NCBI GenBank assembly: GCA_013214025.1
Contig: JABSRN010000049.1
Location: forward strand, 1-64,000
DNA from: Polyangiaceae bacterium
GTDB lineage: Bacteria; Myxococcota_A; Polyangia; Polyangiales; Polyangiaceae
Reading direction: 5' to 3'
Length of the DNA stretch: 64,000 bases
Numbering within the stretch: position 1 is the first letter of the stretch; each line of letters starts with the position of its first letter. Under the pieces are notes generated by a model. It was given only the letters and a program-made list of their open reading frames with translations, was not told where the DNA came from and made no database searches. The translations under genes and the position numbers were made by a program. This document shows, piece by piece, positions 1 to 12,319 of this stretch.

Positions 1-23
1 CGAATGCCACACAAGTGTGATGA

Positions 24-2890
<2,867 letters not shown>

Positions 2891-3100
2891 ACTTTCTAAG
2901 GCAAACATTGAGAGTTCCGCCCGAAGTCCGGGCGACGAGTTCTTGGCACCGTAAGGTGCACTACAAGTACTCGGTAGACATGGGTTGCATGCGCAACTGG
3001 CCATTGGCTGGGAAACGTATGGATTCATGGCGGAGACACATCGCTTGCGGTGTGTTCCAGCGTGGCAATTATAAATGCTACTTGAGGCGCTTAAAGATTC
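2891..3100 (+). other. 23S-5S intergenic spacer with hairpins
   Basis: A 210-base transcribed spacer with no tRNA. Small hairpins are visible: CGCCCG/CGGGCG around 2918-2935 and GCACC/GGTGC around 2946-2960. It is longer than the roughly 90 bases seen in E. coli. The hairpins may be processing sites; this is inference. Confidence 0.6.
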
Positions 3101-3216
3101 ACGGTGACATTGTCGAAGAGGTCATACCCGATCCCATCCCGAACTCGGAAGTCAAGCTTTTCAGAGCCGATGGTACTGCATGGGAAACTGTGTGGGAGAG
3201 TAGGACGTCGCCGGGT
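3101..3216 (+). rRNA. rrf: 5S ribosomal RNA
   Basis: Typical 5S sequence with the conserved core CCCATCCCGAACTCGGAAG and the 3' segment GGGAGAGTAGGACGTCGCCG. The ends pair (CGGTGACAT at the start, GTCGCCGGG at the end). It follows 23S in the same orientation and is followed at once by a terminator. Confidence 0.95.
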
Positions 3217-3225
3217 TAATTCCCA

Positions 3226-3258
3226 AAGGCCCCAAGTGTAATGCTTGGGGCCTTTTTT
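3226..3258 (+). terminator. Rho-independent terminator of the rRNA operon
   Basis: An 11-bp perfect stem, AAGGCCCCAAG paired with CTTGGGGCCTT, has a 7-base loop and runs into a T tract. It lies 10 bases after 5S rRNA. Confidence 0.95.
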
Positions 3259-3372
3259 ATTTTGTCACCGAGCGCGTGACCAGGCGGGACGCTCCGGGTC
3301 TCTCTAATTTGTCGCGCGAGCAAACGGGCGTGCCGTTTTTGCGGTGTTCCGCTGGAAAACCGACGGGCGTCG

Positions 3373-5202
3373 TTAACGGAATAGTCCCGCGCGGCCCATG
3401 GACGCGATGTCGAAGGCTTGGCGGAAGCTTACGACAATCTCTGTCGCTGCTCCGGGTTCTTGAGGGTCGAGCGGCACGACGAAGTCTGTTCGTAGGACAA
3501 CGCGGTCCAATTGGGGGGCCAAGAAGCGCAGTCCAATACCGGCTCCGTGTTTGAGTCGCAACTCATCCCAGCCGTTGAAGGCATCCCCGACGTCGTAGAA
3601 AACCGCCATTGCCCACTGGGTAGTCATGATTTCTAATGGGAGGGTGCGCAGCTCCAGGTTCGAGACCAGGAGAGCCTTGCCCGTGTAAAATGCGCCGCCG
3701 TAGCCACGTAGGCGATCGGCGCCGCCCAGGATCGTGGTGTCGTTTAAATAGTTCAGATAGCGATCGGTGAGGCGTCCGTCCCAAACGATTCGGAGTGGAC
3801 CGAGAGTCGGAGTGATGACGGCTGTGCCCAGCTCGATACTGGCGTCGCTTTTTTTCGCGGGACTGGCCTCTACGCGGTGGGAAGCGTAGCCCCGGAGCAC
3901 GCCGGAGCCGATGGCAAGGGTGTGGCCGACGCCCGTGAACACACCGAGCACGTCCCGGGTGGATCCGAGAGCTGTTGCGGCGGGGTACACACGGGCCACC
4001 AGTTCGTGACCTAGACGGAAATCCTCTTGCAAGCCCAGGGTGTTGACGTTTGTCGAGCGCAGGAAACGAGTCGTGTAGGCGCGGAGCTCGACGAAGGGCG
4101 TAATGAGCGTATCGGGCACGGGCATGTAGTACGCGCGCAGTGTTTGTAAGGCGGCTGGGTTGAGCCCCTCCGGCGAGATGTATTGGGCGGCGGTTCGTCT
4201 CGCTTCGATTCCGAATGACACGTCGATCTTGTTAGGTCGCCCGAAGGACTGAGTGACACTGATGATGCCCGCTTGACTGCGTTTTCGGTACTGCAGGGGC
4301 ACCGAGCCGGCCGTGCCTGCATCTACCGCTTGGGGATTGTTCGGTAATAGGGCCAGGTGAGTCGTCCCGCCGGAACAGATGAAGGCTCGCTGATTTCCGC
4401 CGGCGGGGCGCCGCACGCTGTCGCTCCAGACGACAGAGGTCAGCCAAGACCAGCGGGTGCGTGTGGAGTAGAGAGGTTGCCCGTAGCGGAAACTCGCTCG
4501 GCTACCTTCCGTTTTACCCGATTGGCAATTGACGATGGCATCGGCGGAGATCTCCGCGTCGATACGACTGCCGAAGAGTCGTGGGATCCGATAACCCACT
4601 CCGGCCGCGTAGTTGTGACGGGCGAAGTGGAACTGCGTGTAGACGGCTTGGGCAGAGCCCAGCAGATTGTTTTCTGTTGGCTGGAACACGAATTGATCCA
4701 GCGTGCCGCCCGCGAACCGAGGCGCCCAGTTCACTCTCAGACTCCAGACGTCCTTGGTGATGGCGAGCAGGGAGACGTGCCCCGGACGCGGGCTGTTGAC
4801 GGGCACCAATAGCACCACCGAAAGTTGTGTCAGTTGACGGAGGTTTCGTTCGGATTCATCGACTAGTTGCTGGGAGTAAGTATCGCCACGGCGTAGTAGA
4901 ACTTCGCGAGCGATGATGCTGGGTCGAGTGGTGGAGTGGAACCAGTTCAAGAAACCCGGGGCCGGATCCCGCGCTTCCACTACGTCGAGGCTGATCACGT
5001 GGATGCGGTCGATGAGCTTGCCCTCGGGCGAGCGATCGGTCGTTTTTTGCGTTTCGCTGAGAGCGTCGCTCAGACTTTGGCTCTCGTAGGGCGATAGCGG
5101 GCGCGCCTTCGCTGGGTTGCTGAGGCTCGACCACAGCAATAGCGATGCTAGCTTGGCGAGATGAATGCCGACTACGCGGGTTCGGCGTATCTGAGGGGGC
5201 AA
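3373..5202 (-). CDS. Omp85/BamA-like outer-membrane protein with a short POTRA region
   Basis: 609 aa. The first ~34 residues look like a signal peptide ending AKA. Residues ~62-150 resemble a POTRA domain (segment REVLLRRGDTYSQQLVDESE, then RNLRQL), and the rest is beta-barrel-like with alternating hydrophobic strands and a conserved late segment with LRGYGG. The family inserts or moves proteins across the outer membrane. This one is shorter than BamA (~800 aa, five POTRAs), nearer to TamA-like or single-POTRA Omp85 proteins of Gram-negative bacteria. No bam or tam partner lies nearby, so a role in core barrel assembly is doubtful. The next gene upstream (5275-6021) reads the same way with a 72-base gap, so the two may be co-transcribed. 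The true substrate is unknown. Confidence 0.8.
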   Translation of the reverse strand: MPPQIRRTRVVGIHLAKLASLLLWSSLSNPAKARPLSPYESQSLSDALSETQKTTDRSPEGKLIDRIHVISLDVVEARDPAPGFLNWFHSTTRPSIIAREVLLRRGDTYSQQLVDESERNLRQLTQLSVVLLVPVNSPRPGHVSLLAITKDVWSLRVNWAPRFAGGTLDQFVFQPTENNLLGSAQAVYTQFHFARHNYAAGVGYRIPRLFGSRIDAEISADAIVNCQSGKTEGSRASFRYGQPLYSTRTRWSWLTSVVWSDSVRRPAGGNQRAFICSGGTTHLALLPNNPQAVDAGTAGSVPLQYRKRSQAGIISVTQSFGRPNKIDVSFGIEARRTAAQYISPEGLNPAALQTLRAYYMPVPDTLITPFVELRAYTTRFLRSTNVNTLGLQEDFRLGHELVARVYPAATALGSTRDVLGVFTGVGHTLAIGSGVLRGYASHRVEASPAKKSDASIELGTAVITPTLGPLRIVWDGRLTDRYLNYLNDTTILGGADRLRGYGGAFYTGKALLVSNLELRTLPLEIMTTQWAMAVFYDVGDAFNGWDELRLKHGAGIGLRFLAPQLDRVVLRTDFVVPLDPQEPGAATEIVVSFRQAFDIASMGRAGLFR

Positions 5203-5274
5203 TGCGCCCCGGGTGTAGCCCAGCCCCGGCTCTGGCGAAAGGGATGGGGGCCTGGCGGGTCTAGGCTTGACCGA

Positions 5275-6021
5275 CTACTGGGGACATGTGGTTGACGTTG
5301 AGCAGACGCCCAGTAGTCGGCTCATCAACTGAAATCGGTTGCTCGCATCGAACTTTCTGAAGATGGACACTACCTGGTTTTCCACCGTGTGCAGCGACGT
5401 GTTGCGATTGATGGCGATCTCCGAGTTGGAATTTCCGAGCATGACCAAGGAGGCCACTCCGCGCTCGGCCGCCGTCAAAAGGGCGAAGCGGCTGGTCGAC
5501 GGGTTCCGCAAGCTGAGAACCTTGAAGCGTCCTTCCGGTGTCAGAAAGCTACTCGCACGGGCGTCGTGATCGGTGAGGGCGTGACGACTGAGGTGCAGAG
5601 CGAGAGCGAGGGGGACGGCCCGTTCGCGAGACCGAAGCTTGAGCTTGCGCAAGGAGTTCAACGTGTAACTAGCCACGGTGGAGTTGGCGAGCCCCAACAC
5701 TTGGCCGGTGACACGCCCGGTGTCGCCGAGCACGACGCGTTCGAATACATTACGTTTTCGAAGGGTGAGGCCTTCGCCGTTGGCCAGGTCTGTGTACTGG
5801 AGAAGGACGTAGAAACGTTCGCCGTGGGCGAAGGTGGACCGCAGAGTCAGTTCGCGACGGACCAACTGTTGCCAGATCGATTCGTGCTCAGAGAGCGGCT
5901 GACCGAGCGCTCCGTCGTTGTCGACGGTGGCGAGACGTAGCTCAGGCAGGGTGCCGGCTGCGGGTAAGAGTTGAGGAATAGGGGGGACAGAGCGGGATTC
6001 GGAGGGGGCTAAAGTGTGCAT
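5275..6021 (-). CDS. LuxR/GerE-type regulator with two HTH repeats
   Basis: 248 aa. A clear GerE-type helix-turn-helix lies at ~183-240 (LTAAERGVASLVMLGNSNSE, then a recognition-helix pattern SLHTVENQVVSIFRKF). A second, weaker copy lies upstream at ~85-140 (LTLRKRNVFERVVLGDTGRV, then STVASYTLNSLRKLKLRSR). No receiver, PAS or autoinducer domain can be seen, so the input signal is unknown. The protein should bind DNA in the cytoplasm. It precedes the Omp85 gene on the same strand and may control it; that is inference. Start chosen at the first ATG. Confidence 0.8.
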   Translation of the reverse strand: MHTLAPSESRSVPPIPQLLPAAGTLPELRLATVDNDGALGQPLSEHESIWQQLVRRELTLRSTFAHGERFYVLLQYTDLANGEGLTLRKRNVFERVVLGDTGRVTGQVLGLANSTVASYTLNSLRKLKLRSRERAVPLALALHLSRHALTDHDARASSFLTPEGRFKVLSLRNPSTSRFALLTAAERGVASLVMLGNSNSEIAINRNTSLHTVENQVVSIFRKFDASNRFQLMSRLLGVCSTSTTCPQ

Positions 6022-6212
6022 ACCGCCCCCTATCGCAAGGACTGTGCCAGCCGGTTTTCCTAAAAAACACCCGGTTTGTGGGAGTTTTGACCAGGGTGGA
6101 TCGATCTACTCGAACAGTGTTCGAACGAATTGATGCGGTGTCAGCGAGCGGCCATCACTTTGAGTCGACCTGGGCTGAGTACGGAGCTGCGAGCCCCGGC
6201 GTCGGTCCCCAG

Positions 6213-8915
6213 CTAGAAATCGAGCTCGAGATCGTCCTTGGCTGGGGGCTTCGCGGGGCGGTCGGATTCCAGCTCTAAGCCATCACTTCCGTCCAATTTG
6301 TCGGGGCGTCGCGAGGGTTGTGCCGATGGCGGAGCGCTAGGAGCCACTGACGCTGGGGGGTGGGACAAACGCTCGGGCATCCGAGTGCTGGGTGCCATGA
6401 CCAGGGGGTCGTCATCTCTAGGAATTCGCCCGGGGTGTTGGCTGGGAGCACGAGCCGCCGGTCCTGGGACCCGCATGGATGGCCTTGTGACGGGACCCGA
6501 GGGGTTGGTGGCAGGCGGCGGCGGCTGGGCGGACACCGGCGGCTGCCGCTGGCTGGCTGGGGCCGATCTCGTGGGCGGGGTAACGGAGCCAGCAGGGGGG
6601 TAAGAATCGAGGGAATCGAAGGAATGTGCGCCGCTCTGCCGGTTGGGCGGCGTTGAAGCCGAGTACCCGGCCCTAGGTTGGCTCGCGGGGATCGCCGCAG
6701 GGATGTTGGCTCCGCTCCGCCCGGCGGGGCGAACCGCCTTCATGTTGGTCTGAGTGGGCCGTTGGGAGGGCGGGCTGCTCCTGGAAATACCGCTTGGCGG
6801 AAACGACGGCGAACCCGCCGCGGGGATCATCGATGGGTTCAACACGGCGGCTATGCCGGAGTCACCACCCACGACGGGTGGATAGTGGGCCACGGAAGTG
6901 GGGCTGGCGGAAGTGGGGCTCACCGACGGCGCCGGTTCCGCTTCTGGCTGTGCTGGGTCTTGGCGAGCCGGCATATTGCTTTCCGCGAGATGCAATATCT
7001 CCGTGGGCGTCGTGAGGCCCTGGGCCACCATGATGCCAGCGTATCTCCCCAGGGAAAACACCGCGTTGGTCTCGGCAGCAGTGCGCTTGAGGGCGCTGGA
7101 GTCAGCGCCGGCGGAAACCGCCTGTTTGACGGCATCGTTGACGTCGAGAACTTCGAATAGCGGCAGCCGCCCCTTAAATCCCGATCCGCCGCAGCGCTTG
7201 CAGCCGATCCCTGTCTTCAATTTGACTCGTTCGCCTTTCCGGAGTGCGCCGCAAGCGTACAGTCGGTCCATGATGGGTTTGGGGTACTCGAAGGGTTCTG
7301 AGCACTGCGTGCAGAGCCGTCGTACCAGCCGCTGGTGCACCACACCCATCAGGCCTGTGGCGATAGAGTATCGCTCCACACCGAGATCTGTCAGCCGCAT
7401 AATGGCATCTACGGCGCTATTGGTATGCACGGACGTAAGCACCAAGTGTCCGGTCATGGACGCCTCGATGGCGATCTTCGCCGTCTCCTGATCGCGGGTT
7501 TCGCCGACCATCACTACGTCGGGGTCTTGCCGGAGGATGGCGCGCAGAAGTACGCCGAAGGTGGTCCCGATCTCCGCGTGGGTTTGCACCTGGGTGATGC
7601 CGTCCAGGTGATATTCGATGGGATCTTCCACCGTCACCATGTTGAGTTCCGGGCGTCGCCGTTTTGCCAAGGCGGTGTAAAGCGTAGTGGTCTTGCCTGA
7701 GCCTGTGGGGCCGGTCACCAACAGCAGACCGTGCGGACGGTTCAGCATTTCGAGGAAGAGTTCTCGGACTTCATCTATTGGGATGACCGCCTTGATGTCG
7801 TTGATGTTCGCTGCGGCGTCGAGGATGCGGAGAACAATTTTTTCGCCCAGCTTGGCGGGAATCGTTGATACGCGAAAATCGATCAATCGCTTGTCCGCGT
7901 GAACGGAAATGCGACCGTCCATGGGCTTGCGGGTTTCGGTGATATTCATCTTTGCGAGCAACTTGAAACGACTGACGAGAGGTCGCGAGTGCTCGATGGC
8001 GATGACCTTGGGCGCTGCTTGAAGCTGCCCGTCGACGCGGTAGCGAACGTGCACCCCGTCGCCTTCCACCTCGATATGGATGTCGGACGCTCCCAGCGCT
8101 AATCCGGAAGCGAGGATCTCATTGGCCATATCGACGATCGGACCCGCCACCGAGGCGCTGGCTTTTTGGTCGCTCTCGTCCTCGACCACGCGGAGATTGA
8201 CGCGCGATGCCGTTCCTTTTTTTTTGTCGGAGTTTCTTCCGAAGCCAGCCGCCACATAGCGTTTAAGATCGGCGGCCCCGACCACCACGAGCTTGAACGT
8301 GAAGCCTGACATGACGGATGCCAACTCGCGCAGGGCCGGGCCGTCGTCTGGATCGGTCATGGCGATGGTCATGGTCCGACCCTGCAGTTCCAGCGGTACC
8401 ATCCGGTGTTGGGTGAAGAGGCGCTCCGGGCCCATGGCGTAGAGCCGTCGATCCATCTGTCTGCCGGCGAGACTCATCCAGGGAATGGCGCGGCCGGAGT
8501 TGAGGGCTTCGATTCGTTGGGCCAGGGTTCGAGCGATGCCGGTGATCAGTCGCGGGACAGCCTTGGCCGTGGCGTTAAAATCTTCACGAGACATGCGGAG
8601 TAGTGTCGCGCTTGTGAGTGTGGAGTAGGTGGCGTTTTGCCTGCGTCCGGTGGTGAGGGCTACGAGCCCAAACGCATCGGGTGCGTGCAGCTCCTGGCAC
8701 AACAGTGGCAGGTTGAGTTTGGCATTAGTCGTGAAGACCCCGATGCTGCCCTGGTAAATAATGTAGACCGCGTCGTTGGGGTCTCCGATGGACAGGACGT
8801 CGCGGCCCGCCGGAACTTCTTCGGGCTTCATGAGTCGCGCGACGTTCTCTAGCTGTGGGGCGCTGAGGCCTTTGAACAGGGGACACGTTGCGATGTGTTC
8901 GGCTAGGCTCGCCAT
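6213..8915 (-). CDS. GspE/PilB-family secretion ATPase with N-terminal cNMP-binding domain
   Basis: About 900 aa. Residues ~5-125 form a cyclic-nucleotide-binding-like fold (an FKGLSAPQLENVA start and a YIIYQGSIGVF strand). Residues ~140-230 resemble the T2SSE N-terminal domain. The ATPase core has Walker A GPTGSGKTTTLYTA near 402, an Asp box, Walker B DVVMVGE near 465, and a His box ending SVHTNS. Two Cys pairs (CTQC and CKRC) form the GspE-type zinc site. The last ~250 residues are Pro/Ser/Ala-rich and look disordered. Family members power type II secretion or type IV pili, but no pilin, secretin or inner-membrane partner is nearby. An ATG five codons upstream (8930) is an alternative start. 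Confidence 0.88.
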   Translation of the reverse strand: MASLAEHIATCPLFKGLSAPQLENVARLMKPEEVPAGRDVLSIGDPNDAVYIIYQGSIGVFTTNAKLNLPLLCQELHAPDAFGLVALTTGRRQNATYSTLTSATLLRMSREDFNATAKAVPRLITGIARTLAQRIEALNSGRAIPWMSLAGRQMDRRLYAMGPERLFTQHRMVPLELQGRTMTIAMTDPDDGPALRELASVMSGFTFKLVVVGAADLKRYVAAGFGRNSDKKKGTASRVNLRVVEDESDQKASASVAGPIVDMANEILASGLALGASDIHIEVEGDGVHVRYRVDGQLQAAPKVIAIEHSRPLVSRFKLLAKMNITETRKPMDGRISVHADKRLIDFRVSTIPAKLGEKIVLRILDAAANINDIKAVIPIDEVRELFLEMLNRPHGLLLVTGPTGSGKTTTLYTALAKRRRPELNMVTVEDPIEYHLDGITQVQTHAEIGTTFGVLLRAILRQDPDVVMVGETRDQETAKIAIEASMTGHLVLTSVHTNSAVDAIMRLTDLGVERYSIATGLMGVVHQRLVRRLCTQCSEPFEYPKPIMDRLYACGALRKGERVKLKTGIGCKRCGGSGFKGRLPLFEVLDVNDAVKQAVSAGADSSALKRTAAETNAVFSLGRYAGIMVAQGLTTPTEILHLAESNMPARQDPAQPEAEPAPSVSPTSASPTSVAHYPPVVGGDSGIAAVLNPSMIPAAGSPSFPPSGISRSSPPSQRPTQTNMKAVRPAGRSGANIPAAIPASQPRAGYSASTPPNRQSGAHSFDSLDSYPPAGSVTPPTRSAPASQRQPPVSAQPPPPATNPSGPVTRPSMRVPGPAARAPSQHPGRIPRDDDPLVMAPSTRMPERLSHPPASVAPSAPPSAQPSRRPDKLDGSDGLELESDRPAKPPAKDDLELDF

Positions 8916-9353
8916 GGGCAAATTGTACACGACCCAGGCCTACCGGGAATGTCTGCTTCATGGGTGTTCCCATCTAGGAACAAAATGCCAGACATGCCGT
9001 CTCCGTCACAGGTTGGCCGGGTGGCGGCGCTTAGGGAAGCGGTGCCTGCAGGGGCCTACCGACAACAGCAGCAATCCGGTGTCAGTGTCGGTATAGGCGC
9101 CCGACATCCCGGCAGCAGCCCAGGGGACTAGCGGCGCTGGGCTGCCGACAAATGGCCAAAACGGCTACTTGAAGCGAGCACTAGTGCGAGATCTGATCTC
9201 CGGTTCGTGAGTCAACGGTGAAGCAGGCGCCGGGGCGGCATGATCAAAGGCGCTCGGGCCAGGGACCGGCATTAGTGTCGAACGGCAGCGGCCGCACTGT
9301 AGGATAACGGGAAAGGATTGCGGATGCTGTCTGGCGCGTTAGCCTGGCCTTGA
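8916..9353. other. Divergent intergenic region with one hairpin
   Basis: About 430 bases between the minus-strand ATPase and the plus-strand transglycosylase. No convincing gene is seen; the short open frames lack coding character. A hairpin at 9110-9147 pairs CGGCAG and CCCAG with CTGGG and CTGCCG around a 3-base bulge, with no T tract after it. Promoters for both flanking genes should be here but I could not fix them. Confidence 0.5.
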
Positions 9354-11693
9354 ATGCGGCGACGGCTTCAGATAGCGGGCATTGTGCTCGGGGTGACCCT
9401 ATTGCTCGGGGCTGCACTGTTTTCGCCCTTGGTCCGCGCTCTGGCGGGCCAGAAGGCTAGCGACCGTGGCTTCGAGTTGGACATCGCTTCAGTCCGGCTG
9501 GGCTGGGGCTCGCTGTGGCTTCTCGACGTGGATGTGCGGGCTCTGGATTGGTCCGGCTTAACAGTTCATCTCAATGCGATCGAGATTGTTCCGTTTGGAG
9601 ATCGCACGGTTCGCGCGCGGGGGGGCTCGGTAAATATCGAAGGGTCCTTGGCGGACCTCAAGATCCACCTGAAGGACAAGCGCCCAGCAGCTGGGGGAAC
9701 TGGCGGTGGCTCCGGCACGTCCCTGTTCGCCGAGGGCATCAACCTCCGCATCAGCGACCGCTCATTAGGTACGGCCACTCAGCATGTCTGGGGTGCTCGT
9801 TATCGTCGTGAGGGCCAGCGTGAAGAGCTCGGGGCCGACTTGGTTCGTGTCGGAGCTCGCGGTAGCTTTCTGGAGCTGCGGGGCCCTTCCGCTGCCCTTG
9901 AGCGCGTTAACGGCGTGCGGCGCTTGTTAGCGGTAGAGACCGAGGCCGTATCGGGCACTGTTGACTTGGCGAGCGTGATGGGCCGTGCTGATGCCGACAA
10001 AGATCCAGAGCCTGGGAAGCCGGATCCTCCCAAAACTGAGCTGGTTGCGACCGCGGCCGCGGATGCGTCCGAGGGGGCTAGCGCGGAGCACGCACCCTGG
10101 GAGCTCAATCGAGACCGACCGAAACGTTTGACGGCGGGGCTGAAGGTTTTGGGCGATCTGTTGCGGGTGAGCCTGAGCCCCGGCGGAAAAGTTCGACTGG
10201 GGGGCGTTCAGCTGGTGCTCGTCTACGGAGCGGATAGTCTCAATTTGGGGCCAGCGACATTGACGGCGAGTCGGCAGGATGGCGAGGTGGAGCTCAGTCT
10301 GGTACCCGAAGGAGCGGGCGCCTCCCATGTCGAATTGGATTTGAAGATCCCGCTGGATACCGGTGGGGGCAGCTTGCACCTAGCGGGTGGACCGGTCCGT
10401 CTATCGCAGTTGGGCGTGCGAGAAGGCGACATGGGCCTGATGGCAGTGCGCGACACGCGAGTGCGAGTCGAGGCGCGCATGAGTTTGGACTCCGAGGGCA
10501 GCCAGCTTGAGTTCGACGGTGAGGTGGAGATCAAACAACTCGGCCTGCAACACCCGAAGCTGGCCGCCGGCGCTGTGGGCGGAATCGATCTGCACGGTAG
10601 TGGCCACGGGGTGTTTCGCATCGATGGCAGCGAGCTGCTCTTGGAGGATGTGCGGCTGCGGGTGGGCGATGTAGCTCTCAAGCTCAGTCTGAGTGTCGAG
10701 CAAGACGAAGCGCATCAGGGCCGAAACTTTCACCTGGAGATACCGCTGGCCTCGTGCCAAGCGATGATCGACAGCGCGCCGCGGGGATTGCTGCCGCAAC
10801 TCGAAAACGCGCGGGCTACGGGTACCTTCTCCTTGGATACAAGAGTCACCTACGACTCACGCAAGATGGACGACATGGTCGCTCATTTTGAACTGCGGAA
10901 TGAATGTCGATTCGAGCAGATCGACGAGGAATATCATCCCCTGCGGGTCCGCCAGGCCCGGATGCAGAACCCACGCGCAGAAGAGGGATTGGACATTGTT
11001 CCCGGTGAGATTTCGGCGAACTGGACTCGGCTCTACGATATTTCGCGGCACATGGAGACGGCGGTTTTGGTGTGCGAGGACAGCAATTTTTGGACCCATC
11101 AAGGCTTTGATTCTCGGGCGATCGAGTCGAGTATTCGGAGCAATGTAAAAAGCCGGCGATTCATCCGTGGGGCGAGCACCATCTCCATGCAGCTGGCCAA
11201 AAATCTCTACCTAAAAAGAGACAAGACGCTATCCCGCAAGCTCCAGGAGGCGTATTTTACGTCGTTGCTGGAACAGGAGCTGAGCAAGGATCAAATTCTT
11301 GAGCTCTATCTCAATGTGATTGAGTACGGCCCAGGCATCTACGGTATCGCGTCGGCGGCGCAGTTCTATTTCCGAAGTGCACCGAGGGATTTGTCCTTGG
11401 GCCAATCGCTGTACTTGGCGAGCATCCTACCGAACCCGAAATATCAGCATTTCGATACCGAAGGGCTGGTGTCGGAAAAATGGACCGGCTACTTGCGTCG
11501 CCTGATGCGCACCGCCCATCGGATCGATCGGATCACCGATAGTGAACTGAACGAAGCCATGCAAGAGCAAGTTGCGCTCGGGGTGCCTTATCGAGCGCCG
11601 GGCGCGTTGGCGGTGGAGTCCAACGATTCGGTGAGCCGTTCTCAGGGTGGTTCGGCGTTGCCGCCGGGGTTTCGGCCCCCGGACGATCACTGA
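9354..11693 (+). CDS. AsmA-like/GT51 peptidoglycan transglycosylase fusion
   Basis: 779 aa. An N-terminal membrane anchor (~5-30) is followed by ~500 residues of repetitive beta-rich sequence resembling AsmA/DUF-type proteins (LDIASVRLGWGSLWLLDVDV near 46). A GT51 glycosyltransferase domain follows at ~555-725, with all main motifs: EDSNFWTHQGFD, GASTISMQLAKN, and the ELYLNVIEYGPGIYGI segment. GT51 enzymes polymerise lipid II into glycan chains on the outer face of the inner membrane. There is no transpeptidase domain, so it resembles monofunctional MtgA placed behind a long periplasmic spacer. The spacer could position the enzyme or span the periplasm; that is inference. Start is the ATG at 9354. 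Confidence 0.87.
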   Translation: MRRRLQIAGIVLGVTLLLGAALFSPLVRALAGQKASDRGFELDIASVRLGWGSLWLLDVDVRALDWSGLTVHLNAIEIVPFGDRTVRARGGSVNIEGSLADLKIHLKDKRPAAGGTGGGSGTSLFAEGINLRISDRSLGTATQHVWGARYRREGQREELGADLVRVGARGSFLELRGPSAALERVNGVRRLLAVETEAVSGTVDLASVMGRADADKDPEPGKPDPPKTELVATAAADASEGASAEHAPWELNRDRPKRLTAGLKVLGDLLRVSLSPGGKVRLGGVQLVLVYGADSLNLGPATLTASRQDGEVELSLVPEGAGASHVELDLKIPLDTGGGSLHLAGGPVRLSQLGVREGDMGLMAVRDTRVRVEARMSLDSEGSQLEFDGEVEIKQLGLQHPKLAAGAVGGIDLHGSGHGVFRIDGSELLLEDVRLRVGDVALKLSLSVEQDEAHQGRNFHLEIPLASCQAMIDSAPRGLLPQLENARATGTFSLDTRVTYDSRKMDDMVAHFELRNECRFEQIDEEYHPLRVRQARMQNPRAEEGLDIVPGEISANWTRLYDISRHMETAVLVCEDSNFWTHQGFDSRAIESSIRSNVKSRRFIRGASTISMQLAKNLYLKRDKTLSRKLQEAYFTSLLEQELSKDQILELYLNVIEYGPGIYGIASAAQFYFRSAPRDLSLGQSLYLASILPNPKYQHFDTEGLVSEKWTGYLRRLMRTAHRIDRITDSELNEAMQEQVALGVPYRAPGALAVESNDSVSRSQGGSALPPGFRPPDDH

Positions 11694-12164
11694 CTACTTT
11701 TGGCCAGCGGCGCGCAAACTGGCGAAGAACGCCTTGAGCGGGGCGGCGCCCTCTTCGGACAATACGCCCCCGCGCACCTCAAGCCGATGATTGAGTCGAG
11801 TGTCTGTCGGAATATCGTAGAGGGAGCCGACAGCTCCTGCCTTGGGATCGCTGGCTGCGAATACCAGTCGCTGGACTCGCGCGTTCACCAAGGCGCCGGC
11901 GCACATGATGCAAGGCTCTAGGGTGACGTAGAGAGTGGTTCCCTCCAGGCGCCATACCCCGCGGTCCCTCGCGGCCGCCCGCAACACGAGCACTTCGGCA
12001 TGGGCGCAGGGATCGCGATCGATTTCCCGTCGGTTGTGGGCGCGGCCGAGTTCCGCCCCCGCCTCGTCGACGAGCACGGCGCCGATGGGCACATCGGCGT
12101 GCTGGCGGGCGCGCTGAGCCTCTTCGAGAGCGATGCGCATCCAGTGTTCGTCGGTCTCAGTCAC
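11694..12164 (-). CDS. tadA: tRNA-specific adenosine deaminase TadA
   Basis: 156 aa, normal length for TadA. The zinc and catalytic motifs are His55-Ala-Glu57 and Pro84-Cys85-Ile-Met-Cys88, the cytidine-deaminase-fold signature. The enzyme deaminates A34 of tRNA-Arg(ACG) to inosine so that one tRNA reads CGU, CGC and CGA. The gene lies 82 bases downstream of just such a tRNA, on the same strand but behind a terminator. It converges with the GT51 gene, with stop codons abutting at 11693/11694. A guanine deaminase is a less likely alternative, because the PCIMC and HAEV contexts are TadA-like. Confidence 0.93.
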   Translation of the reverse strand: MTETDEHWMRIALEEAQRARQHADVPIGAVLVDEAGAELGRAHNRREIDRDPCAHAEVLVLRAAARDRGVWRLEGTTLYVTLEPCIMCAGALVNARVQRLVFAASDPKAGAVGSLYDIPTDTRLNHRLEVRGGVLSEEGAAPLKAFFASLRAAGQK

Positions 12165-12206
12165 GGTGAGGGGAGTATGGGTGAGCGGGGCTCATGTGCG
12201 CGCGCC

Positions 12207-12240
12207 AATAAAAAAGCCCGAGGCCCTAAGACCTCGGGCT
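12207..12240 (-). terminator. Rho-independent terminator after tRNA-Arg
   Basis: On the minus strand a 9-bp stem AGCCCGAGG/CCTCGGGCT with an 8-base loop is followed by a T tract. It ends the tRNA transcript just before tadA. Confidence 0.9.
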
Positions 12241-12245
12241 AGGTG

Positions 12246-12319
<74 letters not shown>

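Noticed and set aside
8949-9131. 60-aa plus-strand frame in the divergent intergenic region
   Set aside because: No ribosome site, and it runs into the 9110-9147 hairpin.
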